DNA of 55,478 nucleotides, from positions 1 through 55,478 of the IMG/VR virus record IMGVR_UViG_3300046007_008608. One strand, 5' to 3'. Shown here piece after piece: positions 15,369-24,968 of this stretch (position 1 is its first letter; each line of letters starts with the position of its first letter). The notes beneath the pieces were generated by a model. That model was given only the letters and a program-made list of their open reading frames with translations, was not told the origin of the DNA and made no database searches. Origin of the DNA: a virus. The translations under genes and the position numbers were made by a program.

Positions 15369-17156
15369 TTAGTTCTCACGTCTTTCTTCTGGTTTATAAT
15401 AAATTATTCTATTGTGCCATACTGGTGCTGCGAGTAGTATTGCTGGTTTTATATTCTTTTTAAGTGTTTCTTGGAATATATAGCTCATCCAAGTTTGTTC
15501 ATAAGGATGATCCCATTTAACATCTAAGAACATTTTTCTATTGCCTGTTTTATTTACGATCATAGGCCAGTTTGCATAGTAAATGTCACCACTGATGTAA
15601 GATAATTCATTGTATACTTCAATTCTATCAAACTGTGTTCGTGGAGCATATGGATCCAATCCATTTACAGGTAATTGGTTATAATCAGGCCATACTGAAC
15701 TTCTAATAGATTGTGGCACATTATACCATGATACCTGAATGTTATTATCCATATAAACTTCAGTGTATGATAATTTAAGGAAATCAAATTCCTCACGAGC
15801 CATTATTTCATGTGCTGTTTTATATAAATTAGGAACGTATTTCTTAAATCCATTTCTACAGAATCCAGTTTCAGTTGATGGATAGAACCCCATATCATCT
15901 TCAAAGAAGAAATAGTAGTCGCTATCGGATTGGTCAAAGTGCTCTGCAGCAAATAGTCTTCCACCGTTAATGCCTTTGTTTTCATTCATTGCAATGTATT
16001 CAAAGCCGTATTTACTTGCTACTTCTTTGTTACCTATTTTAGCATTTTCATCTGTTGAATTATCAATTAATACTTTTCTAGGCTTAGATAACCAGTCAGG
16101 TGAATTTGCTTCCCAAGTAGCTAATGTGTGTTCTATCTGTTGTGGGAAATTAAACGTAAGCATATACAGCGTTGTCTTGTCTGTGCTTTCATTATAAGTT
16201 CCTTTAGGTAACACATGAGAACGAGTACCATTATCTGCTAATTCAACTGTATCATCTAATAATGCTTGTATAAATTTAACTATTAATCCGTTTTCATCTA
16301 AAGCATAACGTCTATAAATGTGCGGTTCTAAATGAGACATAATACTGAAGATGCTTTCCTCAGTACCCATACACCCTTCATTTAGTGTGTCCTGTAGTAA
16401 AGAATAATATGTTGGGTTTGCTTGTGAAATAAAGTCTCTATGTCCTCCAAATAATCCACCTCTACAAACATATGTTACTTTTTCACGAGCATATCTATTG
16501 ATTGCTTCAAAGTTAAAACCATGTATTTCATCTTTTGCTTCATATGAATAACTTAAGAATAAAAATGTTTTTAAATGTGGGGTTATTTTATCAAAACACC
16601 TATCATCGGTAAACATTTTCTCATATACTGTATTTGTAATACCAGCATCAAGCCACATAAGATATTCATCGTCAAATATATTCATTATTTTTGCATCGTG
16701 CAACATGAACATTTTAGATTGTACGATTGGATTATACCACTCAAGTGATGCTTGAGGACTAGACTTAAGCCACCCATGTTCTCCTGTTTGATTAGCCCAT
16801 TTGTCACTTGTTCTTATTTCTTGAGTTTTATCCCAAAACGGAGAATATAAATTTTTTACATCATCTAATTCAAATACTCTAACATAAGTATTTTTTTTAC
16901 TACGTTTTTTCCATACAAGATGTTCTAACTCTTTAGGAACATATATGAACATATTGACAGGTATTTCTAAAAATTTATCAAAATTTTCTAAGTAATGACT
17001 AAAATCTCGGCCTGGTCTTCCTATGTTCCACAATCCTGTAACTATGGTTAAATTAGGAGTAACATCTAGTTGTGGGTTATTTAAATGTTCACGAATGTTT
17101 TCTTGTTCTTCTTTAGATAACGATTTAATACGTTCAATTATTTCTTTGTACTCCAT
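15369..17156 (-). CDS. Two-domain protein: HtrL/YibB-like domain fused to a glycosyltransferase domain
   Basis: A 595-aa protein. The N-terminal half (about 35-300) has TIVTGLWNIGRPGRDFSHYL, VYVFELDD-like segments, NPIVQSKMFMLHDA and EYLMWLDAGITNTV. This is the pattern of the HtrL/YibB (WlaTC) family found in surface-glycan clusters. The second half (from about residue 325) reads LYMLTFNFPQQIEHTLATWE, KVLIDNSTDE and DSDYYFFFEDDMGF. The last has the acidic metal-binding motif of a GT-A glycosyltransferase. The fusion suggests two consecutive steps on one glycan. Its ATG overlaps the stop of the carbamoyltransferase gene upstream. Substrates unknown. Confidence 0.75.
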   Translation of the reverse strand: MEYKEIIERIKSLSKEEQENIREHLNNPQLDVTPNLTIVTGLWNIGRPGRDFSHYLENFDKFLEIPVNMFIYVPKELEHLVWKKRSKKNTYVRVFELDDVKNLYSPFWDKTQEIRTSDKWANQTGEHGWLKSSPQASLEWYNPIVQSKMFMLHDAKIMNIFDDEYLMWLDAGITNTVYEKMFTDDRCFDKITPHLKTFLFLSYSYEAKDEIHGFNFEAINRYAREKVTYVCRGGLFGGHRDFISQANPTYYSLLQDTLNEGCMGTEESIFSIMSHLEPHIYRRYALDENGLIVKFIQALLDDTVELADNGTRSHVLPKGTYNESTDKTTLYMLTFNFPQQIEHTLATWEANSPDWLSKPRKVLIDNSTDENAKIGNKEVASKYGFEYIAMNENKGINGGRLFAAEHFDQSDSDYYFFFEDDMGFYPSTETGFCRNGFKKYVPNLYKTAHEIMAREEFDFLKLSYTEVYMDNNIQVSWYNVPQSIRSSVWPDYNQLPVNGLDPYAPRTQFDRIEVYNELSYISGDIYYANWPMIVNKTGNRKMFLDVKWDHPYEQTWMSYIFQETLKKNIKPAILLAAPVWHNRIIYYKPEERREN

Positions 17157-18802
17157 TATTTTTTAATATAAGTGTTTTCTAAAACTAATCCGTCCATTTG
17201 TGTTGTTTCTAATATTGTAAAAGCATCTTTAACAGTAGATAATATTGGTTTTCCATCCATATTAAATGAAGTATTTAATACAACACCAACACCTGTTTCT
17301 TTTTCAAATTCAGTTATTAGATCGTATAACCATTTATTTTGTTCTTTAGTTACTGTTTGTACACGAGCTGTATTATCAACGTGTGTAATAGATGCTAGTT
17401 TATCCCTCCATTTTTTCTTTACTTTAGGACAAAATGTCATCCATCTTGATTCACGATCCCATTCAAAGTACTTATTTACGTCCTCTAAACGTACGACAGG
17501 AGCAAATGGTCTATACCATTCTCTATGCTTTACTTTAGCATTAAGAATATCTTTCATTTCTGGAAGTGATGGGTTGCAGATAATGCTTCTGTTTCCTAGT
17601 GCTCTAGCTCCGTGTTCTGCTCTTCCTCTAGCTACTCCTATTATTTTTCCATCTGCTATATCCTTAGCTAATTCAGAAATATCAGCTGTATGAGATGTAA
17701 ATTGAACAGTTGAATTTTGTATGTATTGTCCTAGTGAATCTATATCTAGTAAATTTAATCCGGAGTATGTAATATCGACTGGTTCTTGTGGGCGTATTTG
17801 ATCTAACATTAATCCTAAAGCAATTCCACAGTCATTTGGGTTAGGACCTACAAATACTTCTTGTTTAAATTCTTCTACTAATCTAGTATTTAATATAATA
17901 TTCAAACCACAACCTCCTGTTATACAAATAGGCATATCGGGAAATAAATCAAAGTATGGTTTTGCAATTTCTAAAAAACACTCTTCAAATGCACGTTGAG
18001 AAGTAGCGGACACATCATAAGCAACTTGATTAGAAAGTCTATTTTTAGTATCAAACTTTACCCCAATTTGCTCTCCTAATTTATTTATTTTTGGTTCAAA
18101 ATCATAATATCCTGTATCATCCCATTCTCCGCGGTGTGATCCATCAGGATTACTTTTATAAAATTCAATAAAATGTGGGAGCCATTCTTCATTTACGTTT
18201 CCGTAAGAAGCCAATCCCATTATCTTTCCTGGGTATACTAGATTTCCCATTCCTAATCCTTCATACTTAATGTCTGCTAAATATTCCCCGAATACCATGT
18301 ATGGAAATCCTAAATCATAGTATGTGTGATTGTTATCAGCATTTGGGTTAAAAATAGTTTCTAATAATTGAACTGAATTTTTTCTGCTAGCGTGATATAT
18401 GTTGAACTTTCCGTCATCTCCACCTCCATCAAATGAAAATATTAATGCTTCATCATATGGTGATTGATAAAATGTACTTGTAGCATGTGATCTATGATGA
18501 TGCCCGTATATATATCTTTTAGCAGGAATGTTTTTTTCTAAATGATGGTGTCCATTTATTATAACGTCAGTATTAAGTGCATAACAGTTTTCAAACTTGT
18601 CTATCCCTAATTTACCCATTATAAACTGAGGGATGTATTTTGATAGATAAACTAGATCAGGAACTTTAGGACATAAATACTGAGCGAGTCCGCTGTTTTT
18701 ATAGTTTAAAAATCTTTCAACTTCTAATACTAGTAGTATTTTTCCGTTTTCTTCTACCACATAAGCAGCGTTATGTGATCCATAAAATGATATATTTGCC
18801 AT
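17156..18802 (-). CDS. O-carbamoyltransferase, NodU/CmcH/TobZ family
   Basis: A 548-aa protein with both family domains. The N-terminal Kae1-like part has HHRSHATSTFY (102-112), the metal-binding HxxxH motif, and ALIFSFDGGGDDG. Further on, PICITGGCGLNIILNTRL and GVARGRAEHGARALGNRSI give the nucleotide-binding signatures. The C-terminal YrdC-like part includes REWYRPFAPVV and TSFNMDGKPI (about 511-520). These enzymes make carbamoyl-AMP from carbamoyl phosphate and ATP, then carbamoylate a sugar hydroxyl. It is inside the glycosyltransferase cluster, so sugar carbamoylation of a surface or virion glycan is most likely. DNA-base carbamoylation cannot be excluded. Confidence 0.92.
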   Translation of the reverse strand: MANISFYGSHNAAYVVEENGKILLVLEVERFLNYKNSGLAQYLCPKVPDLVYLSKYIPQFIMGKLGIDKFENCYALNTDVIINGHHHLEKNIPAKRYIYGHHHRSHATSTFYQSPYDEALIFSFDGGGDDGKFNIYHASRKNSVQLLETIFNPNADNNHTYYDLGFPYMVFGEYLADIKYEGLGMGNLVYPGKIMGLASYGNVNEEWLPHFIEFYKSNPDGSHRGEWDDTGYYDFEPKINKLGEQIGVKFDTKNRLSNQVAYDVSATSQRAFEECFLEIAKPYFDLFPDMPICITGGCGLNIILNTRLVEEFKQEVFVGPNPNDCGIALGLMLDQIRPQEPVDITYSGLNLLDIDSLGQYIQNSTVQFTSHTADISELAKDIADGKIIGVARGRAEHGARALGNRSIICNPSLPEMKDILNAKVKHREWYRPFAPVVRLEDVNKYFEWDRESRWMTFCPKVKKKWRDKLASITHVDNTARVQTVTKEQNKWLYDLITEFEKETGVGVVLNTSFNMDGKPILSTVKDAFTILETTQMDGLVLENTYIKK

Positions 18803-18806
18803 TGTA

Positions 18807-19808
18807 TTAATTTATCCAGTCGTGTATTACTTCGTTTATCCTTTCTTTAGGGATACCGTTTTGGTTTTCAAAAAATATTATTAATTTATCTTTATTTTCT
18901 TTTATAAATTCACTTCTAGATTCAAATTGTTCTAAGCCGTATCCTCCTTGTTCTACGGGGCTAGAATATAAACCATGATGTAAATAAAAATAATAGTTTT
19001 CAGGATGGTAGATATGTTTTACTATTCTGCTCCCATGGAAAAACAGATCATCAATTTTTACATTTTTGGCCTGGCTTAGAATATACGATACCAAACCATG
19101 AAGCCACTCGTCTGCTACTATGTGGCGGCTCATTTTTAGTAAATCGCTATCTTTTTCATATGCTTCTTTTAAAATTTCATCCCATAACTTATAGAATAAA
19201 ATTACGTCTTCAGTGTTATTAAACCAAAATCCTCTTAAATAACCATCTAAAACCCCGTATGTTGGTGGTATTGATTCTATAACTGATGTAGGTATATTGT
19301 ATTTTGAGAGTATATCTGATGATAGTCTTAAGAATTCGTCTTTATGAGAAGCCCAATGCATTACTGGGCCGAATATAAATTGATCATCTTGGCAATGTTC
19401 TTCTAGAGTATTCATTACTAGTTCTAATTCATTGTTAAAATTGATCAAACAATCAGCATCCAATATAGCAAATTTAGTTATATTTCTTTCAACTAACCAA
19501 GGAATGATACATCTATGGAGTGCATATGGGAATCTAGTTCCATTTTTTTGGAATTCAAAAAATTTATCTCTATATGCTTGTGCTTCAATATCATATATCA
19601 CTATTTCATTTTCTTTAGACCATTCATCTCTTAAATCATCTAAATTTAATACTATAAGATTAAAATCAACCTTAACATTTTTTAAAGTTTCAGGATGATT
19701 AGTTACTACAATAATATTTGCTTCTTTAGGAACATGCTTAAATGTTACCATCATTGTTTGGATAAAATCATATCCTATTGGGCAGTATACAAAGTAAAAA
19801 TCTTTCAT
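18807..19808 (-). CDS. Probable glycosyltransferase (GT-A fold, GT8-like layout)
   Basis: A 333-aa protein. The start FYFVYCPIGYDFIQTMMVTFKHVP, then ANIIVVTNHPETL, resembles GT-A enzymes that track donors with a DXD motif. The DXD is found in KFAILDADCLINFNNELELV. FIFGPVMHWASHKDEF and RHIVADEWLHGLVSYIL follow as helical parts near the active site. The acceptor is unknown. It is 4 nt upstream of the carbamoyltransferase and 20 nt downstream of an FkbM methyltransferase, in an uninterrupted operon. Confidence 0.7.
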   Translation of the reverse strand: MKDFYFVYCPIGYDFIQTMMVTFKHVPKEANIIVVTNHPETLKNVKVDFNLIVLNLDDLRDEWSKENEIVIYDIEAQAYRDKFFEFQKNGTRFPYALHRCIIPWLVERNITKFAILDADCLINFNNELELVMNTLEEHCQDDQFIFGPVMHWASHKDEFLRLSSDILSKYNIPTSVIESIPPTYGVLDGYLRGFWFNNTEDVILFYKLWDEILKEAYEKDSDLLKMSRHIVADEWLHGLVSYILSQAKNVKIDDLFFHGSRIVKHIYHPENYYFYLHHGLYSSPVEQGGYGLEQFESRSEFIKENKDKLIIFFENQNGIPKERINEVIHDWIN

Positions 19809-19828
19809 TATTTGTTTAATTTAATTTG

Positions 19829-20443
19829 TTATTTTAATATTCCTATTATATCTGTTCCGTTTTCATCTAAAAAACATTCATATCCTTGTTCTGTTAAAAA
19901 TGATTCCATTTCTTCTATAGTATCATTGTTATGAAAAATATGTGTATGTTCTGCTCTAACTAACTTAGGCTTTATTATATGATACGGGAAAATTTTTAAT
20001 AAAGCAGCATCATATCCTTCAACATCAATCATTAATAAATCTACTTTATTAACATTATGTTTTTTTAACAAACTATCAAATGTTAAACTTAATGTAGGTA
20101 CTGCTTTTGCTGCTGCTCTAAAATGCATATTAGCATAACTTTCACATAGAGTATTATGAAGTGTAGTATTATTATCTCCATTGTAATAAAAATCAATAAT
20201 ACCATCTTTTTCAGATATTAAGCACTCTTCAATTATTAAATTAGTATTATTAACATAAGTGTTTTTTAATGCTCCTACCATAAGTGGATTTGGCTCTATT
20301 AATATACCATTCCATCTATATTTTATTATTAATTCATATAAAGGATCTACAGTAATACCATCGTTAGCTCCTACTTCAATAAAAAATAAATCAGGTATGT
20401 TTATGGCTATATTTGCAAACTCTGTTTCTAAAAGATTTTTCAT
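19829..20443 (-). CDS. FkbM-family SAM-dependent methyltransferase
   Basis: A 204-aa methyltransferase. LFFIEVGANDGITVDPLYELI (about 19-39) is the FkbM motif I, GILIEPNPLMVGALKNTY the acidic strand 2, and KVDLLMIDVEGYDAALLKIF motif IV with the conserved D.EG. FkbM proteins O-methylate sugars or polyketides, and are common in surface-polysaccharide clusters. The N-terminal extension is minimal. It lies between two glycosyltransferases. Confidence 0.87.
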   Translation of the reverse strand: MKNLLETEFANIAINIPDLFFIEVGANDGITVDPLYELIIKYRWNGILIEPNPLMVGALKNTYVNNTNLIIEECLISEKDGIIDFYYNGDNNTTLHNTLCESYANMHFRAAAKAVPTLSLTFDSLLKKHNVNKVDLLMIDVEGYDAALLKIFPYHIIKPKLVRAEHTHIFHNNDTIEEMESFLTEQGYECFLDENGTDIIGILK

Positions 20444-20456
20444 ATCTATTATTTGT

Positions 20457-21371
20457 TTAATTTAATTCTAAAAGGCTTACAACATGTTTTACTCTAGTGT
20501 CTGGGTGTAAATATGTTTCATAATATTTTCTAGCATTATCTGATATGAAATTTAAAAAAGTAGTATCATCTTTAACTTCTTTAAATCTTTTTAAATAAGC
20601 ATCAGCATGTCTTTGTTCTGCTTCTCTTTCTCTAGCTAATGCTCCTCCCATACTATTATGATCTTCAGCAGTATCTATTCTAGGGATACTAATGTAATGA
20701 TAATTAGGAATTAAAGGTGGATTCAGGTGTGTTATGTATTCAAATTTCATTAGTGGGACTCCTATAGCCATGTATTCAATATCTCTATAACATAATTCAC
20801 CCATTCCTGGTATGGATAGTCCTACTTTATGTTTTATTACCTCATCAAAATAGTTGTCAATATATCCTCCACCAGCAAATAGATTTTCATTTTGTAGTAA
20901 TTCTACTGCTTTTCTGTTCATATGTTTATAATTTCCCCAAAATATAAATTTATCTATATAGTTAGTAAGCATTTTTCTTTTTTCATAGTATGGTTCAAGA
21001 GAAATATTATGAAATGAAGGAGTATAAATTGAATTTTTTGCTTTAAACTTATGACCATCTGGTTTTTGATATAGTGTAGTCATTGCAAATTGAGAATATA
21101 ATAATATATCGTTTGGATTATTTCTTAAATAAAACAATTCAACAAGTCTGGATTGGTTGTCTGTAAAGTCTATTCCTATGAATTTGTTTTGTTCAGGGAT
21201 GTAAATCAATAGTTGTGGGTCTGTTAATGTGAATTCAACATTATTGTGTTTTACAGTGTTATATTTTTTTTCTATTAATGTTGCATTAAAATGTTTTTCT
21301 AAGTATAATGCTATATCTGTTAACACTATATGTATATCTTTAGAGTCATTGTCTGAGTAGTATACTATCAT
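20457..21371 (-). CDS. Glycosyltransferase-like protein (GT-B type, tentative)
   Basis: A 304-aa protein. The N-terminus (MIVYYSDNDSKDIHIVLTDI) is not diagnostic. The C-terminal half has KFIFWGNYKHMNRKAVELL, then VGLSIPGMGELCYRDIEYMAIGVPLM and FISDNARKYYETYL. This resembles the donor-binding 'G.~~~R~~E~~a~G~P~i' segment of GT-B/exostosin-like transferases. It is 5 nt downstream of an epimerase gene, in the glycan operon. The family assignment is tentative. Confidence 0.6.
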   Translation of the reverse strand: MIVYYSDNDSKDIHIVLTDIALYLEKHFNATLIEKKYNTVKHNNVEFTLTDPQLLIYIPEQNKFIGIDFTDNQSRLVELFYLRNNPNDILLYSQFAMTTLYQKPDGHKFKAKNSIYTPSFHNISLEPYYEKRKMLTNYIDKFIFWGNYKHMNRKAVELLQNENLFAGGGYIDNYFDEVIKHKVGLSIPGMGELCYRDIEYMAIGVPLMKFEYITHLNPPLIPNYHYISIPRIDTAEDHNSMGGALAREREAEQRHADAYLKRFKEVKDDTTFLNFISDNARKYYETYLHPDTRVKHVVSLLELN

Positions 21372-21376
21372 TTTAA

Positions 21377-22372
21377 TTATTTATTTTTCCAGAATGAATA
21401 TATATTTTTTTCTATTTCGTAATCTTCCCATATAAATCTTTCACGTTTAGGTTGTTTTTGTACCCACTTCCACATCTGCTCTAGTCCATCATGTAGATGA
21501 GTTTTATGTTCAAATCCTAATATATCAATTGATTTTTGAAAAGTAGGTATTGCATGTTTTACTTCATATCTAGCTTCTTTATACACAACCTCTTCTGCCC
21601 CTATAATATTTCTTAACACAGCATTTGCTTCATTAATAGTATATCCAACAATACCGCCTAAATTAATAATTTGTTTTGATGCTTCTAGTTTTATAGCGGC
21701 ATTCCATAATGGTTCTAAACTATCATCAATATAGCTAAATGCTCTTTCTTGCATTCCATCACCAAATATAGTCATTGGTTCTCCGTTTAAATGTTGGAAC
21801 ATCCAAATGCCTAAAACGTTTCTGTACTTATCCCAAATATTTTGGTTTTTACCATACACATTATGAGGGCGTATAATACAGTAGTCTAGTCCGTGTTGTT
21901 CATTTGCTATTTCAATATCTCTTTCACAAGCTGCTTTAGCTACTCCGTATGGATCTATTGGGTTACGTAACATATCTTCATGAAATAATTCTCCATCTCC
22001 ATGTCCATACACAGCCATAGTAGAAGTAAATATTAGTCTCTTAACGTTATATTTAATGCACATATTTACAACTTTAGCAGTAGCTACTAAGTTATTTTGG
22101 TAGTTATAAGTTCTAATAAATGGAGATAATCCTTCAGCTGCATATGCTGCAAAATGAAAAACATAATCAATTTGTTCATTATTAAATATTGGGTCTAGTT
22201 CAGAATCTACTAGGTTGCGTTTCCAAAATTCTACTTTTGGATTAATATTTTCTATATAACCACCACTTAAATCATCTATACCAATTACTTTTACATTTGG
22301 TACATTTTCTATAATCCAATCTGCTAATCTACTTCCCAATAATCCAGCTACTCCTGTAATTAGTATTTTCAT
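21377..22372 (-). CDS. NAD-dependent sugar epimerase/dehydratase (extended SDR)
   Basis: A 331-aa extended short-chain dehydrogenase. KILITGVAGLLGSRLADWI carries the GxxGxxG NAD-binding loop at residues 7-13, VIGIDDLSGGYIENI the adenosine-binding Asp, VFHFAAYAAEG the active-site strand, FTSTMAVYGHGDG the Ser/Thr of the triad, and PYGVAKAACE the YxxxK. It resembles UDP-glucose 4-epimerases and related GDP/dTDP-sugar enzymes. It makes a sugar nucleotide for the adjacent transferases. It overlaps the GT gene upstream by 4 nt. Which sugar is used cannot be told. Confidence 0.88.
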   Translation of the reverse strand: MKILITGVAGLLGSRLADWIIENVPNVKVIGIDDLSGGYIENINPKVEFWKRNLVDSELDPIFNNEQIDYVFHFAAYAAEGLSPFIRTYNYQNNLVATAKVVNMCIKYNVKRLIFTSTMAVYGHGDGELFHEDMLRNPIDPYGVAKAACERDIEIANEQHGLDYCIIRPHNVYGKNQNIWDKYRNVLGIWMFQHLNGEPMTIFGDGMQERAFSYIDDSLEPLWNAAIKLEASKQIINLGGIVGYTINEANAVLRNIIGAEEVVYKEARYEVKHAIPTFQKSIDILGFEHKTHLHDGLEQMWKWVQKQPKRERFIWEDYEIEKNIYSFWKNK

Positions 22373-23655
22373 TTTTTATAATTAATCTGTGTTTCAATTC
22401 GTTCAGCCCATTCTTGGGATTTACTATGTGCCCATATTACTAAACGAGATGGTATTTTATCTATTAGGAAGAATTTTTCTTCACTGTACCAGTCACCTTG
22501 ACATGCTAGTATTCTTTTTATTTGATCTTCATTATAATCTTCTCTCCATATTTGATTTCCATTTTCATCATCAAAAGCACAAACCCAGAAATCATAATCG
22601 TCTAATACAAACGCATTTTTATTAATTTGTACTAAGTGATAGAATGAAAACATGAATGAATTTTCCCACTCTTCTTCATTTTCAATAATTGGATTTGGTG
22701 GGTAATTGTTATCGTACGTAAATCGCTGTACTGAACGTTTTTTAAAGTTAATACCTGCGTATTTTTCATAATCACGAAGTGTACGTTCAGTTCCTAAATC
22801 ATATCCTGTTAAATCAAATCCGTTATCTTCTGTGCGTAGTAATTGTCTTATTTTAGAACGTGCAATATCTTGTTGTGTCCACCAATCTTCACCACGTTTA
22901 GATTGATCATCCCATACTAATATGCCATCTCTTTCTTCACGCATTGTAGCATGCCATACTACTAACTTATGTGGATGAAACATATCATATCCGTGAGTGT
23001 ATGAACGTACTGTTAAGTTTAATTCTTCACCACTAAAGTAAATATCTGAATCATGTAGTATAGTTTTAGCCCAATGTCCATCTGCAAAGCAGAAATGTCC
23101 TGATAGAAATCTTGATGGTGGTGGTTCAGTCATATCTTTCCATCCTGTTAATAATCCTGGTCTAATGAAAATTGTACCGTGTGGGTAGAAACAAGCAAAT
23201 GTTTGTTGCCAAGGTTCCATCGTTCTTCCAGCAGGGTCATTAAATGGGTTGTAATATGGTAAGTAAGCTGCTAATATTGGTTTTTTATGTCCTTTATCTT
23301 TTAATTGATCATGCATCTCAATCAACGTAACATCCCAACCTTCAGCAAATCTATGGTGTGAATCTAATTGACAAATATATTCTTCATCCTTTAACATTGT
23401 ATTAATCTGATAACGAGCATAAGGCAATCCTTTAGCTTCAGTATGTGGAATATCTATTATTCTAAAGCGAGGATCTTCTCTAAATTCATCTACATTATCA
23501 AATCCATCTTCAGGATTAAATTGTCTACAAATACCAAATACTAATCTATCAGGATATGTAGCATTTTCCAATGCAGATTTAATTGTAGGAACTAATTCTG
23601 GTTCTCTATATGCTGGAAGATGTATGAATATTTTTCTTGATTTTGCTTTTTTCAT
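22369..23655 (-). CDS. GlcNAc-transferase-like glycosyltransferase (PF11397 type), copy 2
   Basis: A 428-aa protein starting MKKAKSRK; the reading frame extends 13 codons upstream, but this ATG makes a TAATG overlap with the stop of its paralogue. KIFIHLPAYREPELVPTIKS and FGICRQFNPEDG are the N-terminal signature of the Skp1-type GlcNAc-transferase family, and EYICQLDSHHRFAEGWD contains the DSH metal-binding triplet. FLSGHFCFADGHWAKTI and DIYFSGEELNLTVRSYTHG follow. The same order occurs in the gene before it, so the pair is a tandem duplication. It probably adds HexNAc to a protein or glycan. Confidence 0.82.
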   Translation of the reverse strand: MKKAKSRKIFIHLPAYREPELVPTIKSALENATYPDRLVFGICRQFNPEDGFDNVDEFREDPRFRIIDIPHTEAKGLPYARYQINTMLKDEEYICQLDSHHRFAEGWDVTLIEMHDQLKDKGHKKPILAAYLPYYNPFNDPAGRTMEPWQQTFACFYPHGTIFIRPGLLTGWKDMTEPPPSRFLSGHFCFADGHWAKTILHDSDIYFSGEELNLTVRSYTHGYDMFHPHKLVVWHATMREERDGILVWDDQSKRGEDWWTQQDIARSKIRQLLRTEDNGFDLTGYDLGTERTLRDYEKYAGINFKKRSVQRFTYDNNYPPNPIIENEEEWENSFMFSFYHLVQINKNAFVLDDYDFWVCAFDDENGNQIWREDYNEDQIKRILACQGDWYSEEKFFLIDKIPSRLVIWAHSKSQEWAERIETQINYKK

Positions 23656-24935
23656 TATTGTTGAATTTCTTGTTCGATAACTTCGTGATTCCAATCTTTA
23701 GATTTGCTGTGTGGCCATAATAACCATTTAGCCGGAGTGCCACTATATTCAAATTCTCTCCATATAGTATAAAAATGTCCAGGTGTGTTATTTGATTTAA
23801 TTGATCTTACTTCATGTTCGTCTGCATCCATCCTGCATATTTCTTTTCCATCTTTATCTTTAAATGCTATTACCCAACAGTCATAATCATCATCTGGTAC
23901 AGATTGTTTATAAACATTTATACAGTATCTAAAACGACTAGCCATTGATTTTTCCCATTCTTCATCTGTCATTGAAGGTATAGGAAGTAATTTACGGTCC
24001 AAAGTATGTTGGTGTATTCTTTTACCTCTAAAATCAAGACCAATATGGCGTTCAAATTCTTCTAATGTACGTTCTTTACCTAAATCAAATCCCACAAAGT
24101 CAAATTCGCTTCTATCTTGACCATCCATGCCGAATAATGCTTTGTATTTTCTAAATGAACGTTTATCTAATGGAGAGAAATCATGATCATCCCAGTGGCG
24201 TTTTTTTCCTTCTCTAGTGTATTCATGCCATATAACAGGAATGTGAGGGTGGAATAAATCATATCCGTGAGTAAATGCTCGAGCAGATATTGATGTTTCT
24301 TCACCATGGAAGTAAAGATCAGGATCGTGAGGAATATCATGCACAAATGAACCTAAACTAAAACCAAAATGTCCTGAGTAGAATCTAGCTGGTATTGGTT
24401 CTTTGTATTGTTGCCAATTATTAACATAATTAGGAGCAATAAATACAGGACCTTCAGGCATGTATCTATCAATGCTTGTGTGCCATATTTCAATATTGCG
24501 TCCTGCGGGGTCATTATTTGGAAAGTATCCTGGGAGATATGCTGTTAGTAATGGTTTTTTGTATTTTTTCTTTTGAAGGTGCTTTACCATATTGATTAAA
24601 GTCTCATCCCAATCCTTAGAGAATCGGTGATGAGAGTCTAATTGTAATGTGTATGTTTCTCCGTTATAATAACGTTGTAATTTATTTCGTGCCCAACATA
24701 CTCCTTTAGCATCCTTATAATGAATGTCTATGATTTTAAATCTAGAGTCGTTCTTATACTCATCTAAAGTATCCCATGTATCTTCTTCATTGTGTTGCCA
24801 TGCAATACAAATTCGAAGATTTTCAGGCCATTTGGCATTAGCCAGCATGTCTTTAAGTGTAGGAAGTAATTCAGGATCTCTGTAAGATGCTATTTGTACG
24901 AATATGGTATCGTTTGAAACCTTTTTTCTTGGCAT
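23655..24935 (-). CDS. GlcNAc-transferase-like glycosyltransferase (PF11397 type), copy 1
   Basis: A 426-aa paralogue of the next gene, collinear over its full length. It has FVQIASYRDPELLPTLKDML, ICIAWQHNEEDTWD, TYTLQLDSHHRFSKDWDET, FYSGHFGFSLGSFVH, DLYFHGEETSISARAFTHGYDLFHPH and a C-terminal HSKSKDWNHEVIEQEIQQ, all with counterparts in the other copy. The DSHHR motif is the DXD-like site. It is the first gene after a TATATTTATA element and begins the 9-kb glycan operon. Start context is GTTATG. Two diverged copies suggest different acceptors or linkages. Confidence 0.82.
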   Translation of the reverse strand: MPRKKVSNDTIFVQIASYRDPELLPTLKDMLANAKWPENLRICIAWQHNEEDTWDTLDEYKNDSRFKIIDIHYKDAKGVCWARNKLQRYYNGETYTLQLDSHHRFSKDWDETLINMVKHLQKKKYKKPLLTAYLPGYFPNNDPAGRNIEIWHTSIDRYMPEGPVFIAPNYVNNWQQYKEPIPARFYSGHFGFSLGSFVHDIPHDPDLYFHGEETSISARAFTHGYDLFHPHIPVIWHEYTREGKKRHWDDHDFSPLDKRSFRKYKALFGMDGQDRSEFDFVGFDLGKERTLEEFERHIGLDFRGKRIHQHTLDRKLLPIPSMTDEEWEKSMASRFRYCINVYKQSVPDDDYDCWVIAFKDKDGKEICRMDADEHEVRSIKSNNTPGHFYTIWREFEYSGTPAKWLLWPHSKSKDWNHEVIEQEIQQ

Positions 24936-24958
24936 AACTATTAATATAACTTATTTGG

Positions 24959-24968
24959 TATAAATATA
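24959..24968 (-). promoter_or_regulatory. Class 2 (late-type) promoter candidate TATATTTATA
   Basis: The minus strand carries TATATTTATA 23 nt before the ATG at 24935 and directly after the stop of the dCTP deaminase-like gene. No TTTG box is found 20 nt upstream. It would start the glycosyltransferase/carbamoyltransferase operon. Confidence 0.45.

Noticed and set aside
15359-15378. GAGA/TCTC inverted repeat upstream of the polymerase gene
   Set aside because: Only 4-5 bp with no T run in the transcript direction. Not convincing as terminator or operator.
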